Assembly: GCA_051870755.1 (NCBI GenBank)
Contig: JBJECE010000031.1
Location: 48,452-112,451, forward strand
Source of the DNA: W0P28-013 sp051870755
GTDB taxonomy: Bacteria; Bacteroidota; Bacteroidia; Bacteroidales; Paludibacteraceae
Length of the DNA: 64,000 bases
Direction of reading: 5' to 3'
Below, piece after piece: positions 1 through 9,169 of this stretch; the stretch's first letter is position 1; the number at the start of each line of letters is the position of its first letter. The translations under genes were made by a program, and so were the position numbers. The notes beneath the pieces are model-generated. The model ran no database searches. It was not told where the DNA came from and saw nothing but the letters and a program-made list of their open reading frames with translations.

Positions 1-3000
1 CGGCGGCAAATGATTTTTGCCGTTTTTGATGACGATAATTTTTCCGTCCGCTTCCAATGCGGCGGCACATTTTGCAAATAGTTCATCGGAATAGGCATTG
101 ATAATGAACACATTGCTCGGCGACAACTCGGCCGTGCGCGCATCGGCACAGATGAACTTGGTGCGTTGTCGGGTAAGTGTGCCGTGCGCGGCAAACGCCA
201 CTTTTTCGGCATCGCTGTCGAACGCCGTAGCCGTGCGATGCGTGGATAATAAGGTTAGGAGAAACGATTTTTCGCCGTATCCGCAATCGGTTTCGCAGAT
301 GGCGGCTTGACGCGGCACAACGGCATCAAGCCAACGATAATAGCGTTGCCGGCGCGCCTTGCGGTGTTCCATCCATGCGACATGAGCATCTTTGTACACA
401 TAGTTTTTGTCGAATGCCGTGCGATAGTAGGCATTGTCCATCGTGTCGTAAGCATCGCGCAATTTGTCGTATTCGGCAGCCACATAACGACGTATCTGTT
501 TGGCACGTTCTTGATAGGTTGTGCCATAGCGTGCATCGTCGCACGCAATGCGCGACAACACTTCGGCCACCATCGTACCATTGGCCACATAGAGTTGCCC
601 CTTGCGATAGCAGTTGCCCGTGCCATAAAGTGCTATCGGCACGATGTCGAGTTGATATTTTTCGGCCAGAAAGAAGGCACCTTTGTGGAAGCGCTGAACT
701 TCCAAATCGTCGGAGCGCGTGCCTTCGGGGAATATGGCCAACGACTGCCGGCGCGCCAGCATATCGTCCATCAGATGCTCCATCTGTTCCACCCCTTTCG
801 ACGCATCGACAAATCCGGCAAAGCGGGTTATCGGGGCAAACAACGGATTGCGCATAACCCACGCTTTGGCCATAACGATCACATCGGGCGACAGGCTGAA
901 CATAATCAGCAAATCAATCATCGACTGATGGTTAGCAATGATGATGGCCGGTTTTTTGAACGTTTCGCCATGGCGATGAATGTGGTAATGCACGCCCGGT
1001 ATTATACGCAGCAAACAGCGGGCTATCTGTTGCAAAACCACCCGAAACAGCCGGCGTTTCAGCGACATGCGACACGGCACCAACAACAATATGAGAATCA
1101 ACACATCAAGCAACAAACTGCTCATCACTATCAGCAGCAAACCCCATAACGAGCGCAGCAAACTCCCAACGGTGTGCGGCAATCCGCCCTTGTCGGTGTG
1201 AGCAGTTACCAACCAACGAAACAATAGCGGTTGCAAAATGTACGATACCAACACCACCACAATGATGCCCAACAACGACACCAAAGCCAGCGAATGAATG
1301 GCCGGATGTTTGGCAAAGAGCAACGCCCCCATACCGATCACCGTCATCAAAGCCGAGAAGAAAATGGCCGTTTTGTGCGCCGGCAACATCTTTTTGCCAA
1401 CACGATATTCGCTACACAACCCATCGAGCACAAATATGCTGAAGTCGTCGCCAATGCCGAAAATAAAGGTCGATAGAATAATATTGACTATGTTGAATTC
1501 GATGCCGAAAATGGCCATAAACCCGAGAATGATGAACCAACTTAGGCACATGGGCAGAAACGCCAGCACTGCCAACTCTACCCTGCCATACGACACCAGC
1601 AACACGACAAAAATCAGCAATGACGAGATGCCGAGAATCAGGTTGAAATCGTCGTTGATGGAACGCGCCACTTCGGCAATGAAAAAACTCTGATCGACCA
1701 CCGTAGCCGTAGGTGCCACTTGCCGATAGAACGCCTGCTTTTGGGCATCGTCCAACCACACCTGCATAATCAGCGAAACTACCGAATCGTTCTGCTCCAC
1801 CAAATTCGAAAATGCCAACGTTTGTCCGCGTATTTCGGCGGCCAAGTCGGTGGGCGCGTAATCGGTATGCAACATATCGAAAAACGCCTCGAACGCCTCA
1901 TCGGCAAATCCGGTTTGTCGCGCAGCATCGCGCACCACGGTTTCGACTTGTTGGCGTTTGTCGGCAGTCCAATAGTCGTTCCACCGAGCGATTTTTTGCA
2001 TTTGCACCGTTTGAGGCGGCAAAAATGCGGCGGCCGACATATATTTTTCGATGCTGTCGGCAGCGGCAGCCGCTCGTGCCACAGCATCCGTCGCGCTATA
2101 GGCCTGCAAAGCCGTTTCGGCAGTCGCTGCATGCGACACCAATAGTATCGACCGATCTTCGTCCGGCCGGTTTTGCAAACGCCGACCGGCACTATCGAGA
2201 TGCGGCGGCTGATAGCACAGTTGCATCATGTCGTAGTTGAAACGCACATCGCCACACATCGAACAAGTAACCACCAGCACTACCGCCAGCGCGCCAATCA
2301 ACCATTTGTTTCTATCGTACGCATAACCATTCAACCGATTGATAAACTGCATGGTACGCGTTTTTTCGTGTTGTCCGTCCACCACCATGCAATGCGGCAA
2401 AAAGATGAGGCAAAACAACATTGTTCCCACCAAACTGCAAGCTGCAAAAAGTCCAAAATCCTGCAACAAAGGCGACGAAGTAAACTGCAATCCGACAAAG
2501 GCACCAATGGTTGTCAGGCTGCCAATGGTCAGCGGCGTAGCCAACTCTTCGACAAGTTGCCGTGGCGTTTTGCTATGGCCGGCATGCGCCACCACATGCA
2601 CCGAATAACTGAGCGCTACGCCCAACACGACAGCGCCGGTGCCAATGGCGATGGCCGATATTTGCCCTTGTATCAGCACAATGCATGCCGCGGCAAACAA
2701 GGCGCCGTAAACGACCGGCACAATCAGCAACGCGATGGTTCGTTTGCGTCGGAACGTCAGCAACACCAAAACGACAATCACCAGCAACGCCACATTGAGC
2801 GTTACCATCAAATCGCGCTGAATTTGACGCGCATTATAGGTGGCTATCAGCGGCACGCCATAGCATTCGGCTACCACATCAGCATATTGATTTTCAACCT
2901 GTTGCAACGAATTTTCGATGGCTGTTGTCAGTTCGTCGTTGAGGGGCGAAGCGTCGCTGCCGTCTTGCGAATCAATAAACAGATACAACGTGCGATAGTC

Positions 3001-3615
3001 ATCGGAAAAGAGGCGGTCATCGTAGATGGCATAGCCCTCGAACTGATTGAAATGCAACAAATCGGCCAGCGGTTTTGCGCCCAATCCCAGCGGGTCGCGC
3101 AAAATGATATTCTGCATACCGACGCCCATCGGCGAGACCAAATCGGTATAATTCTGTGCCATGCGCTGCCTACACACCGCCGGCTGCAACAAACTATCCA
3201 CAGCAGCATACGCCGTCGAATCGATAAAGAGCGGAAGATGCCGGTAGATAAAATTCATGGTGTTATCCACCACCGACATATCGACGCGTGCATCGAGCCG
3301 CAAAATGTGTGCCGAATCGGTTTGCTGCCACACGGCCGTTTCGAAAGCATCGGCTGCCGCAATCAAATCGTCGGGCGACACCTCGTCGGATGCGGCCGAA
3401 AACATGACGATAATGCGGTCTTTGATGCGCAACTCGGCCAACACCTCTTTATCGTGCGCGCGGTCGCCTTCGGGTACGAAACTCATAATGTCAGTCTGGA
3501 ATCGCAACCGACACGCTATCAGCGACATAACAACTACTGAAACGCCCAGCGCGACCCACAGCCATGTGCGATGACGTTCAAAAAAATCGTATATTGTCAG
3601 AAAAAATTTGGTCAT
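1..3615 (-). CDS. Trifunctional MMPL exporter / PlsC-like acyltransferase / SAM methyltransferase (partial, runs off left edge)
   Basis: The frame is open without a stop for 1205 codons from the ATG at 3615 to the window edge, so the C-terminus is missing. Residues ~1-820 form an RND/MMPL-type lipid exporter: a TM helix at ~18-36, a large periplasmic loop, then helix clusters, repeated twice. Residues ~850-1040 are a 1-acylglycerol-3-phosphate acyltransferase domain with the NHQSxxD motif at ~895 and FPEGTR at 962-967. From ~1090 a Rossmann methyltransferase-like domain begins (CGYGEKS at 1111, acidic FDSD near 1131). This three-domain order is known from Bacteroidota aryl-polyene/flexirubin loci. 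By inference it moves the finished lipid-linked polyene across the inner membrane while the PlsC and methyltransferase parts decorate it. It follows the glycosyltransferase gene by 2 nt and is the last operon member visible. Product chemistry is inference. Confidence 0.9.
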   Translation of the reverse strand, partial: MTKFFLTIYDFFERHRTWLWVALGVSVVVMSLIACRLRFQTDIMSFVPEGDRAHDKEVLAELRIKDRIIVMFSAASDEVSPDDLIAAADAFETAVWQQTDSAHILRLDARVDMSVVDNTMNFIYRHLPLFIDSTAYAAVDSLLQPAVCRQRMAQNYTDLVSPMGVGMQNIILRDPLGLGAKPLADLLHFNQFEGYAIYDDRLFSDDYRTLYLFIDSQDGSDASPLNDELTTAIENSLQQVENQYADVVAECYGVPLIATYNARQIQRDLMVTLNVALLVIVVLVLLTFRRKRTIALLIVPVVYGALFAAACIVLIQGQISAIAIGTGAVVLGVALSYSVHVVAHAGHSKTPRQLVEELATPLTIGSLTTIGAFVGLQFTSSPLLQDFGLFAACSLVGTMLFCLIFLPHCMVVDGQHEKTRTMQFINRLNGYAYDRNKWLIGALAVVLVVTCSMCGDVRFNYDMMQLCYQPPHLDSAGRRLQNRPDEDRSILLVSHAATAETALQAYSATDAVARAAAAADSIEKYMSAAAFLPPQTVQMQKIARWNDYWTADKRQQVETVVRDAARQTGFADEAFEAFFDMLHTDYAPTDLAAEIRGQTLAFSNLVEQNDSVVSLIMQVWLDDAQKQAFYRQVAPTATVVDQSFFIAEVARSINDDFNLILGISSLLIFVVLLVSYGRVELAVLAFLPMCLSWFIILGFMAIFGIEFNIVNIILSTFIFGIGDDFSIFVLDGLCSEYRVGKKMLPAHKTAIFFSALMTVIGMGALLFAKHPAIHSLALVSLLGIIVVVLVSYILQPLLFRWLVTAHTDKGGLPHTVGSLLRSLWGLLLIVMSSLLLDVLILILLLVPCRMSLKRRLFRVVLQQIARCLLRIIPGVHYHIHRHGETFKKPAIIIANHQSMIDLLIMFSLSPDVIVMAKAWVMRNPLFAPITRFAGFVDASKGVEQMEHLMDDMLARRQSLAIFPEGTRSDDLEVQRFHKGAFFLAEKYQLDIVPIALYGTGNCYRKGQLYVANGTMVAEVLSRIACDDARYGTTYQERAKQIRRYVAAEYDKLRDAYDTMDNAYYRTAFDKNYVYKDAHVAWMEHRKARRQRYYRWLDAVVPRQAAICETDCGYGEKSFLLTLLSTHRTATAFDSDAEKVAFAAHGTLTRQRTKFICADARTAELSPSNVFIINAYSDELFAKCAAALEADGKIIVIKNGKNHLPP

Positions 3616-3617
3616 AT

Positions 3618-4817
3618 TCAATGCGTTTTTCTAAACAGACTCAACACCGCCCAACTAATCAACCACACACACACGCCGGCCACCACTGCCAATACGCAAG
3701 CGCCCAACACATACTGCCACAAATTCACCATCACCGAATCGAACGTAACTTCGCTGAACAGCAACGACACAGGATTCCCAAGCAACTGACAACCAACCAC
3801 ATAACTACCAAACAAAATGAACGGAATCATCGGCGGAATGCTGATGTTGCTTGCCACTACGGCCAACACTTTGTTCAACCGCGCCACCTGCGCCACCGCC
3901 AAGGCAATCCACATCTGATAGCCCCACGCCGGCAATATGCCGCAACACACGCCCCAACCGATGGCCAACGACATGCGTAAATTGCTTTCGGGCGAATGCG
4001 TAATGTTGTTGCGCACAAAACGTTTGATGTTAGTCCACGTGAGCGCATGCAAAAAACGCCACGGATAATAGACCAACAACGCCACCAACACCAAATAGGT
4101 GTTCAATATCGAGATGCGTGTAAAATCGCGCGCCGGACGAAAATGAGACACGCGCTCACCGGCCGGCGGATAATAGACTTTGATAGGCACATTGGCCACT
4201 TTGATGCCCTTCCACGCGGCACGCACCAGCACTTCGACCTCGAACTCGTAACGCGACGTAATAAAATATGTGTCGGCCAGACCGGCCAACGGATAGAGGC
4301 GGAAACCCGACTGTGTATCAGTCAGTTTGATACCCGTTTCTGCCCAATACCAAAAGTTGGAAAACTTATTGGCAAACGTATTTTTCGACGGCATATTATC
4401 GGCTTGCAAATTGCGGGCGCCCACAAACAGCGTGTTCGGCGACTGCTCGGCAGCCTCCACAAACACAGCAATATCGTCGGCATAGTGCTGACCATCGCTA
4501 TCGATGGTAATGGCGTATGCATATCCCAAACGCGCAGCTTCGCGCAAACCGGTTTTCAACGCATAACCTTTGCCGCGATTGCGTTCGTAGGCAATGACAT
4601 GCACATCGGGCTGCGACGCCAACAAGGCCGCCGTTTCGTCCGTGCTGCCATCGTTCACCACCAAAATGTCGTCGGCAAAACGCCGTACAGCGGCAATCAC
4701 CTGCAACAACGTGGACGCATTGTTGTAGGTCGGCATCAACACAAGACCATGCAATGCCTTCAGCCGCTGTTTGACCGATTTGTCAGGTTCCAATATATCC
4801 GCCATCTGTTGTTTCAC
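3618..4817 (-). CDS. Family 2 glycosyltransferase fused to DUF2062 membrane domain
   Basis: Residues ~25-220 are a GT-A glycosyltransferase of the dolichyl-phosphate-mannose-synthase-like GT2 type: the VVNDGSTDET nucleotide-sugar loop near 55, the metal-binding DSDGQH near 105, and the later TQSGFRLY segment. A hydrophobic pair follows at ~225-250, then a DUF2062 domain with several TM helices to residue 399. This fusion recurs in Bacteroidota flexirubin/aryl-polyene clusters, where it presumably glycosylates the lipid or pigment product; the acceptor is unknown. The longest frame starts with GTG at 4817, whose GTGA overlaps the LolA stop; an in-frame ATG at 4805 is the alternative. The stop is 2 nt before the MMPL start, so the genes are surely co-transcribed. 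Confidence 0.88.
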   Translation of the reverse strand: MKQQMADILEPDKSVKQRLKALHGLVLMPTYNNASTLLQVIAAVRRFADDILVVNDGSTDETAALLASQPDVHVIAYERNRGKGYALKTGLREAARLGYAYAITIDSDGQHYADDIAVFVEAAEQSPNTLFVGARNLQADNMPSKNTFANKFSNFWYWAETGIKLTDTQSGFRLYPLAGLADTYFITSRYEFEVEVLVRAAWKGIKVANVPIKVYYPPAGERVSHFRPARDFTRISILNTYLVLVALLVYYPWRFLHALTWTNIKRFVRNNITHSPESNLRMSLAIGWGVCCGILPAWGYQMWIALAVAQVARLNKVLAVVASNISIPPMIPFILFGSYVVGCQLLGNPVSLLFSEVTFDSVMVNLWQYVLGACVLAVVAGVCVWLISWAVLSLFRKTH

Positions 4818-5434
4818 TGTTTAGTAACGTCGAATACACGTGCATCGATGGCTTGATTGAATGTTGGAGATTCAAACGTATATTCGGTAAAATTGCCATT
4901 CGCTTCGTTCATCCGCAACACCTGCAATGCCAAATTTTGCTTGTCGAACGTCAGTACAATAGATGCGTACATCTTTTTTGCCGATCCGTCGAACATGGCA
5001 GTCAAAATATAGTGTGCGTCGGTTTCGTCCACCACGAGTTGTGTGTTTCGGCCGGTTTTCAGACGTTCAAAATCGCCACTGACACAAGCCGTTAGCAACG
5101 TCCGCAACTGTTTCAGCATCGGGTTTGTTTGTGCATTGACAACGCTCCGCCGGCCATCGGCTATCATCACAAAATCATCGCCGTTCATCAACAACAAATC
5201 GCCCTGCGGTTGGTCGTAAATCATACATATTTTATCGTTGTGCTGATAGTAAAAGCGCCCACTCGACACAACATCGTTTTTCAAAACCTGCACATGTCGG
5301 CGCTGCACAAACCGACTTGCTATAGTGTTGATAGTCGAGCCATTAGTCTGTAATTTGGTCAGTATAGCCGCACTATCGGCACAAGCCGTACAAGCCACCA
5401 ACGAAAACAGAATCGAAATGTATAAATGTTTCAT
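4814..5434 (-). CDS. LolA-like outer-membrane lipoprotein carrier protein
   Basis: A 206-residue protein with an N-terminal signal segment of ~20 residues ending in a Cys-containing region (VACTACADS). It is followed by the curved beta-sheet pattern of the LolA/LolB fold: SRFVQRRHV near 41, then the strand GRFYYQ and the YDQPQGDLL segment. The family chaperones acylated molecules through the periplasm. Stand-alone LolA-like proteins of this type sit in aryl-polyene and flexirubin clusters, where they are thought to carry the hydrophobic product toward the outer membrane. It overlaps the glycosyltransferase start by 4 nt and lies 7 nt after the deacetylase stop. That it carries the cluster product rather than lipoproteins is inferred from context. 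Confidence 0.82.
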   Translation of the reverse strand: MKHLYISILFSLVACTACADSAAILTKLQTNGSTINTIASRFVQRRHVQVLKNDVVSSGRFYYQHNDKICMIYDQPQGDLLLMNGDDFVMIADGRRSVVNAQTNPMLKQLRTLLTACVSGDFERLKTGRNTQLVVDETDAHYILTAMFDGSAKKMYASIVLTFDKQNLALQVLRMNEANGNFTEYTFESPTFNQAIDARVFDVTKQ

Positions 5435-5441
5435 AATGAAA

Positions 5442-6107
5442 TCAAATATTTGTTATCTCATAGTTATATTTTTGCAGCATCAGCAATATTTTTTCGAGCA
5501 ACACATCGCTTTCGGCGCGATTGTCGTGCAGCAAAATGATGGCACCCGAATGCAAACGGCGTTCGATGCGCTGCACGATGTCGGTGCGTGTGCGTTTCGG
5601 ATTCGTATCGTGCGAACGTATGCTCCACCCGACCGTTGTCAAGCCCAAGCGGCGCACCGCTCTGCCGATATGCGGATTGGTAACACCAAATGGCGGTCGA
5701 AACCGCGTAACAGGTTGTCCGGCAAGTTGTTCGAGCAGATTGCGCGTGCGCTGCAAATCGGCCGTTATGGTGGCTGTCGCGCCCAAAGGAAACGTATTCT
5801 GATGCCGCCATGTGTGAATGCCGATGGTATGCCCTTCGGCCACCATGCGCCGCACAATATCGGGATGCGCCTGTGCCCGTTCGCCTACCAAAAAAAACGT
5901 TGCCTTAACATGGTGGCGCCGCAGCACATCAAGCACCAACGGCGTTTGCACCTCGTCAACGCCATCGTCAAAAGTCAGCATCACCTGTTTGCGGTCGGTC
6001 GGTATGCGGCAGACCGCCTTGACATACACGCCCGAACCAACATTGTACGAAGCGTAAAACAAAAACAGCAAAATGCTAACTATCAATATAATAACACAAA
6101 AAATCAT
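5442..6107 (-). CDS. Polysaccharide deacetylase family (NodB-homology) protein
   Basis: A 221-residue membrane-anchored carbohydrate esterase 4 protein. Residues 2-20 form one TM helix and the catalytic domain faces outward. Visible motifs are TFDDG at 45-49 (metal and base aspartates), the HxxxH metal pair at H98/H102, RFRPPFG near 140 and a later LLHD. These are the canonical CE4 motifs, so the enzyme should be a metal-dependent N- or O-deacetylase. The longest frame begins with two TTG codons; the ATG at 6107, which overlaps the upstream stop as TGATG, is preferred. It sits in the polyene operon between the Cys-less ketosynthase-like gene and the LolA-like gene. Its likely job is trimming an acetylated sugar attached to the product, which is inference. 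Confidence 0.87.
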   Translation of the reverse strand: MIFCVIILIVSILLFLFYASYNVGSGVYVKAVCRIPTDRKQVMLTFDDGVDEVQTPLVLDVLRRHHVKATFFLVGERAQAHPDIVRRMVAEGHTIGIHTWRHQNTFPLGATATITADLQRTRNLLEQLAGQPVTRFRPPFGVTNPHIGRAVRRLGLTTVGWSIRSHDTNPKRTRTDIVQRIERRLHSGAIILLHDNRAESDVLLEKILLMLQKYNYEITNI

Positions 6108-6895
6108 CAACAAGCACGAATATGTAACATAGTCGGCATAGTGCCGAAATAACTATTGTAAAGCGTCAGTGTGGGCATATCGGCCGACAAGCGCCCCAGC
6201 GCCTCGAACAGCACCGCAGCGGCCGCCGTATGAAACACGCCGCACGCGTCGTAATCATTATAAATCAGCGCATTGCCATATTTTTGGTGCAAATCGTGTT
6301 CGGCAAGCGGTGCGGGCAAAAATTCCGGCACGTCGATTGTCGCCACACAATTTTCGCCACGTCGGTCGGACAGGACGAAAAAATAAGCGCCTTCGCCGGC
6401 GTGCGCACGCCGCCACAAGCCCATACGTTCCATTATTTTGTGTTGTGTCGGCGTAGTTTCGTCGAACGCGCCAAGCAACACATTGTGCGCTTCACCGCCG
6501 TCGAGCAAGAGTATTGCATCAAGCAATGCGCTCTCGAAACTGCGTCCGCGATGCGTATAAGTCATATTGTAGCAATGGTTTTTGCACAACAAGCCAATTT
6601 GTCCGCCTACCGTATTGAACGTCGATTGTATGAACGGCGTCGGGTTGAGCAACTGTTCATCGTTTTCGATGAAATTGCGGAGAAATTTTTCGCTATCGTC
6701 CAAGCAGCCGAATCCTGTAGCCGTAATAATGGCATCGATGGCCTCAACTCCAACGGCTTGCACGCACTCCATACCGACACTTACGCCACGTTTGACAATG
6801 CGGCTCATCCGTCGCCGCAAAATCGGGTCGGGAATCAGTTCTTTGATGTCCGTTTTCAACGTTTTATCGGACGCTATGGCATTAATGAATATCAT
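6107..6895 (-). CDS. Beta-ketoacyl-synthase-like protein lacking active-site Cys (chain-length-factor-like)
   Basis: 262 residues from the ATG at 6895 (MIFINAIAS); a TTG two codons upstream is also in frame. The protein resembles the N-terminal half of ketosynthases, in the ketoacyl-synt_2 group of Bacteroidota polyene loci. Where a ketosynthase nucleophile would sit, the sequence reads FNTVGGQIGLL, with no Cys, so it cannot catalyse condensation by the normal mechanism. By analogy with type II polyketide chain-length factors it probably pairs with the active ketosynthase at 10430-11605. Those two genes should be adjacent, but the restriction-modification module now separates them. The gene looks intact at its 5' end: it starts 6 nt after the methylase stop and keeps the expected N-terminus. 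Confidence 0.72.
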   Translation of the reverse strand: MIFINAIASDKTLKTDIKELIPDPILRRRMSRIVKRGVSVGMECVQAVGVEAIDAIITATGFGCLDDSEKFLRNFIENDEQLLNPTPFIQSTFNTVGGQIGLLCKNHCYNMTYTHRGRSFESALLDAILLLDGGEAHNVLLGAFDETTPTQHKIMERMGLWRRAHAGEGAYFFVLSDRRGENCVATIDVPEFLPAPLAEHDLHQKYGNALIYNDYDACGVFHTAAAAVLFEALGRLSADMPTLTLYNSYFGTMPTMLHIRAC

Positions 6896-6901
6896 TTGCA
6901 A

Positions 6902-7777
6902 TTAAAATGGTAAAGTGCGTGTATATTCTGCAGGCGGTTCTGATGCCAACATCAGCGATTGTTGTTTGGTTATGTCGCCACAAATTTTTGACTTGTATTT
7001 GGCAAAAATTGCAACATTTTCAATTTCACATTTTCGTTTTGTGCTTAATTCTAAAAATTCACGTTCTCTATCAATACCGAGGAATTTCCGTCCCAATAAA
7101 TTTGCAGCAATTCCCGTTGTGCTACTACCGGAAAATGGGTCTAAAATCCACTCATTTACTTTGGTTGAGGCTTGAATTATGCGTGCCAACAAAGCCAAAG
7201 GTTTCTGCGTTGGATGTTTACCACACGATTTTTCCCAAGATGCAATCGCCGGCAAATTCCACACATCCTTCATTTGAGTGCCGCCGTTTATTTCCTTCAT
7301 CAGTTCGTAGTTGTAGAAATGTTTTCCCGACTTGCTTTTACGCGCCCACAGAATAAATTCGGTAGAATGCGTAAAATAACGACAACTTAAATTTGGCGGC
7401 GGATTGGTTTTTGCCCATGTTACACAATTGAGAATTTTATAGTCCAATTCGGTCAGCATCTGCGCCACCGAAAAAATATTGTGATATGTGCCACTAATCC
7501 AAATTGTACCATTCTCTTGCAACTTATCTCGACACGCCGTCAACCACATGCGGTTAAATTCATTGTCCTTTTCAAAGCCTTGCGATTTATCCCAATCTCC
7601 CTTATTTACACTCACCATTTTGCCACTCTGTACAGAAATACCACCGTTAGAGAGAAAATACGGTGGGTCTGCAAAAATCATGTCGAACTTAAAATCAAAC
7701 TGATTCATAAGTTCAACACAATCGCCTTGCAATAAAGTAAATGCGCGATCATCGGATTTGAAAAAAGGAGTAATCAT
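6902..7777 (-). CDS. DpnA-like GATC N6-adenine DNA methyltransferase (beta class)
   Basis: A 291-residue amino-methyltransferase with circularly permuted motif order: the catalytic DPPY at 37-40 precedes the AdoMet-binding DPFSGSSTTG at ~213. This order and the LLQGDC...ADPPY start match M.DpnA-type enzymes, the second methylase of DpnII systems. In the classic system DpnA also methylates single-stranded GATC, which protects transforming DNA. The target here is inferred from the nuclease and first methylase, not directly visible. The start codon overlaps the stop of the preceding gene as ATGA (7774-7777). The stop lies 6 nt before the ATG of the ketosynthase-like gene, so the module is packed tightly against the host operon. 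Confidence 0.88.
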   Translation of the reverse strand: MITPFFKSDDRAFTLLQGDCVELMNQFDFKFDMIFADPPYFLSNGGISVQSGKMVSVNKGDWDKSQGFEKDNEFNRMWLTACRDKLQENGTIWISGTYHNIFSVAQMLTELDYKILNCVTWAKTNPPPNLSCRYFTHSTEFILWARKSKSGKHFYNYELMKEINGGTQMKDVWNLPAIASWEKSCGKHPTQKPLALLARIIQASTKVNEWILDPFSGSSTTGIAANLLGRKFLGIDREREFLELSTKRKCEIENVAIFAKYKSKICGDITKQQSLMLASEPPAEYTRTLPF

Positions 7778-8352
7778 TGAACGTATTTTGCAGTCGCTAT
7801 TTGCACAATATTAAAAATGTTTTTGTGTTCTTTTAAAGCTTCCAATAAAGATTTGAACATATAAGCTTCATCTTTATTAGTTTTTTCCTGGATTATTAAC
7901 AGTTTTGCTAACAAATAAAGAAATTTAATACTATATTCTCCTTTATTTGCCAATTGTAAGTAATTTTTCGCCTCTTTTTCAACATCAGCCAACAAAACAT
8001 CTGAGTTGAGCAAATCCCCTTTTACTGATTCAGTAGTAATTGCAGGCATTTTATCCCATAAAGACAAAAGTAAATCAATAAATTTAGCAGTAGCCCGTTT
8101 GTTAGAATGTTGTTTGAGTAAAATATCAACTGCCCAATGAACATGCTTTGGAGTACGAATACGACTCCACTTATCATTCTCCAGTTGTCGATATCTAATC
8201 ACAATATCATATGTTGACAATTTCCCATTATACACTGCTAAAACATAATGGCTATTGACAGGGAATTGGGCGATAGGCCTAATCCCTCTGTAAACCATAG
8301 AAACTTCACTTGCCTGCGTGTGTTTAAAGTTCCTTATTTGTTTTTTCTTCAT
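7774..8352 (-). CDS. Unrecognised protein encoded within the DpnII-type operon
   Basis: A 192-residue soluble protein starting at the ATG at 8352; a TTG at 8367 is the longer option. The N-terminus is highly basic (MKKKQIRNFKHT). A central part (~30-110) holds a beta-rich segment with VLAVYNGKLSTYDIVIRYRQ and a tryptophan-containing KWSRI, and the C-terminal half is helical (lengthy KEAKNYLQLANKGEYSIKF region). No membrane segment, nuclease or methylase motif can be seen. It overlaps the nuclease gene by 29 nt and the second methylase by 4 nt, so it is an integral part of the operon. It could be an accessory specificity, control or maturation factor, but I do not recognise its family and assign no function. 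Confidence 0.7.
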   Translation of the reverse strand: MKKKQIRNFKHTQASEVSMVYRGIRPIAQFPVNSHYVLAVYNGKLSTYDIVIRYRQLENDKWSRIRTPKHVHWAVDILLKQHSNKRATAKFIDLLLSLWDKMPAITTESVKGDLLNSDVLLADVEKEAKNYLQLANKGEYSIKFLYLLAKLLIIQEKTNKDEAYMFKSLLEALKEHKNIFNIVQIATAKYVQ

Positions 8353-9169
8353 ATTGAATTTTTTCAATAAAACTCGTCAAACTTGTCAAATTATAAAGAC
8401 TCGGTATAATTGAAAATGCTTCTTCTAATTTGTTTTTAGCAGAAAGCCAACCCTGTCCATCGGTTATCCATACAAATTCATAAGCGGGATATTGATTAAT
8501 TTTTGGAGCAAGTTCGGAATATGACCGAGCGACTTCATTCAATTTTGAACCACCACTATTATAAAAATTCGTTTCAATCAAATAGGTCTTAACAGGCGTT
8601 TCTACAACAAAATCAAAGCGTTTTAAATCTCCACCCAAACTTTTTAAATCAGCAAATTCATTACTATAAACTTCTGTTCGATAGTGAATACCAGCGTCAG
8701 TAAATATTTTTGCTACCGCATGTTCCATGTTATGTCCACCGCGATTTTTACGCGCATTCGTATCTAAACCGACTTCGATACCGAAAACATAATCGACTAA
8801 ATTCGTTATCTTTTTAGACCGAAAAACATCAGCAAGTCCTGTACCTTCAATATATTCAATAACGCCATCTGCAGTTGTGAAATAATCTTCTAACAACTGC
8901 GGTTTGAAATCTTTATTGAGAACCATTTTTTTATCCGATTTCCGAACGGCAACAAGTATTTCTAAAATTTCAAATGTTAAAGGATTCTCATCAAACAAAT
9001 CTTTAATCGCTGTGTGCAAATCAGTTTTACCAAGTAAATAATTCAATTGGTTCAATTTAATTGCAATTTTGCCAACATTGGCTGACACCTTTTTAAAATC
9101 GGTAAAACCGTCAAGCGTAGCATTAGTTCTTTTTAATTGAGATAAAAATAATTCAAAGTTGTATATCAT
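8324..9169 (-). CDS. DpnII/MboI-type restriction endonuclease (recognises GATC by family)
   Basis: The protein has 281 residues from the ATG at 9169 (MIYNFELF); an ATG at 9190 and a TTG at 9205 are also in frame. The sequence matches the DpnII endonuclease family: ARKNRGGHNMEH near 140-150, then the PD-(D/E)xK-like core with D186 in RFDFVVET and E199 in YLIETNFYNSGGSKL, where the usual Lys position is Asn. Family members cut unmethylated GATC before the G. The gene overlaps the Dam-ParB stop by 17 nt and the next gene by 29 nt, so translation order is methylase first, then nuclease. That order protects the host during establishment. Confidence 0.88.
   Translation of the reverse strand: MIYNFELFLSQLKRTNATLDGFTDFKKVSANVGKIAIKLNQLNYLLGKTDLHTAIKDLFDENPLTFEILEILVAVRKSDKKMVLNKDFKPQLLEDYFTTADGVIEYIEGTGLADVFRSKKITNLVDYVFGIEVGLDTNARKNRGGHNMEHAVAKIFTDAGIHYRTEVYSNEFADLKSLGGDLKRFDFVVETPVKTYLIETNFYNSGGSKLNEVARSYSELAPKINQYPAYEFVWITDGQGWLSAKNKLEEAFSIIPSLYNLTSLTSFIEKIQYEEKTNKEL

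Noticed and set aside
307..3540. Long plus-strand frames (307-1149, 1720-2145, 2173-3540)
   Set aside because: They are antisense to the MMPL-PlsC-methyltransferase frame, have unlikely Arg/His/Gln-rich composition, and no family motifs.
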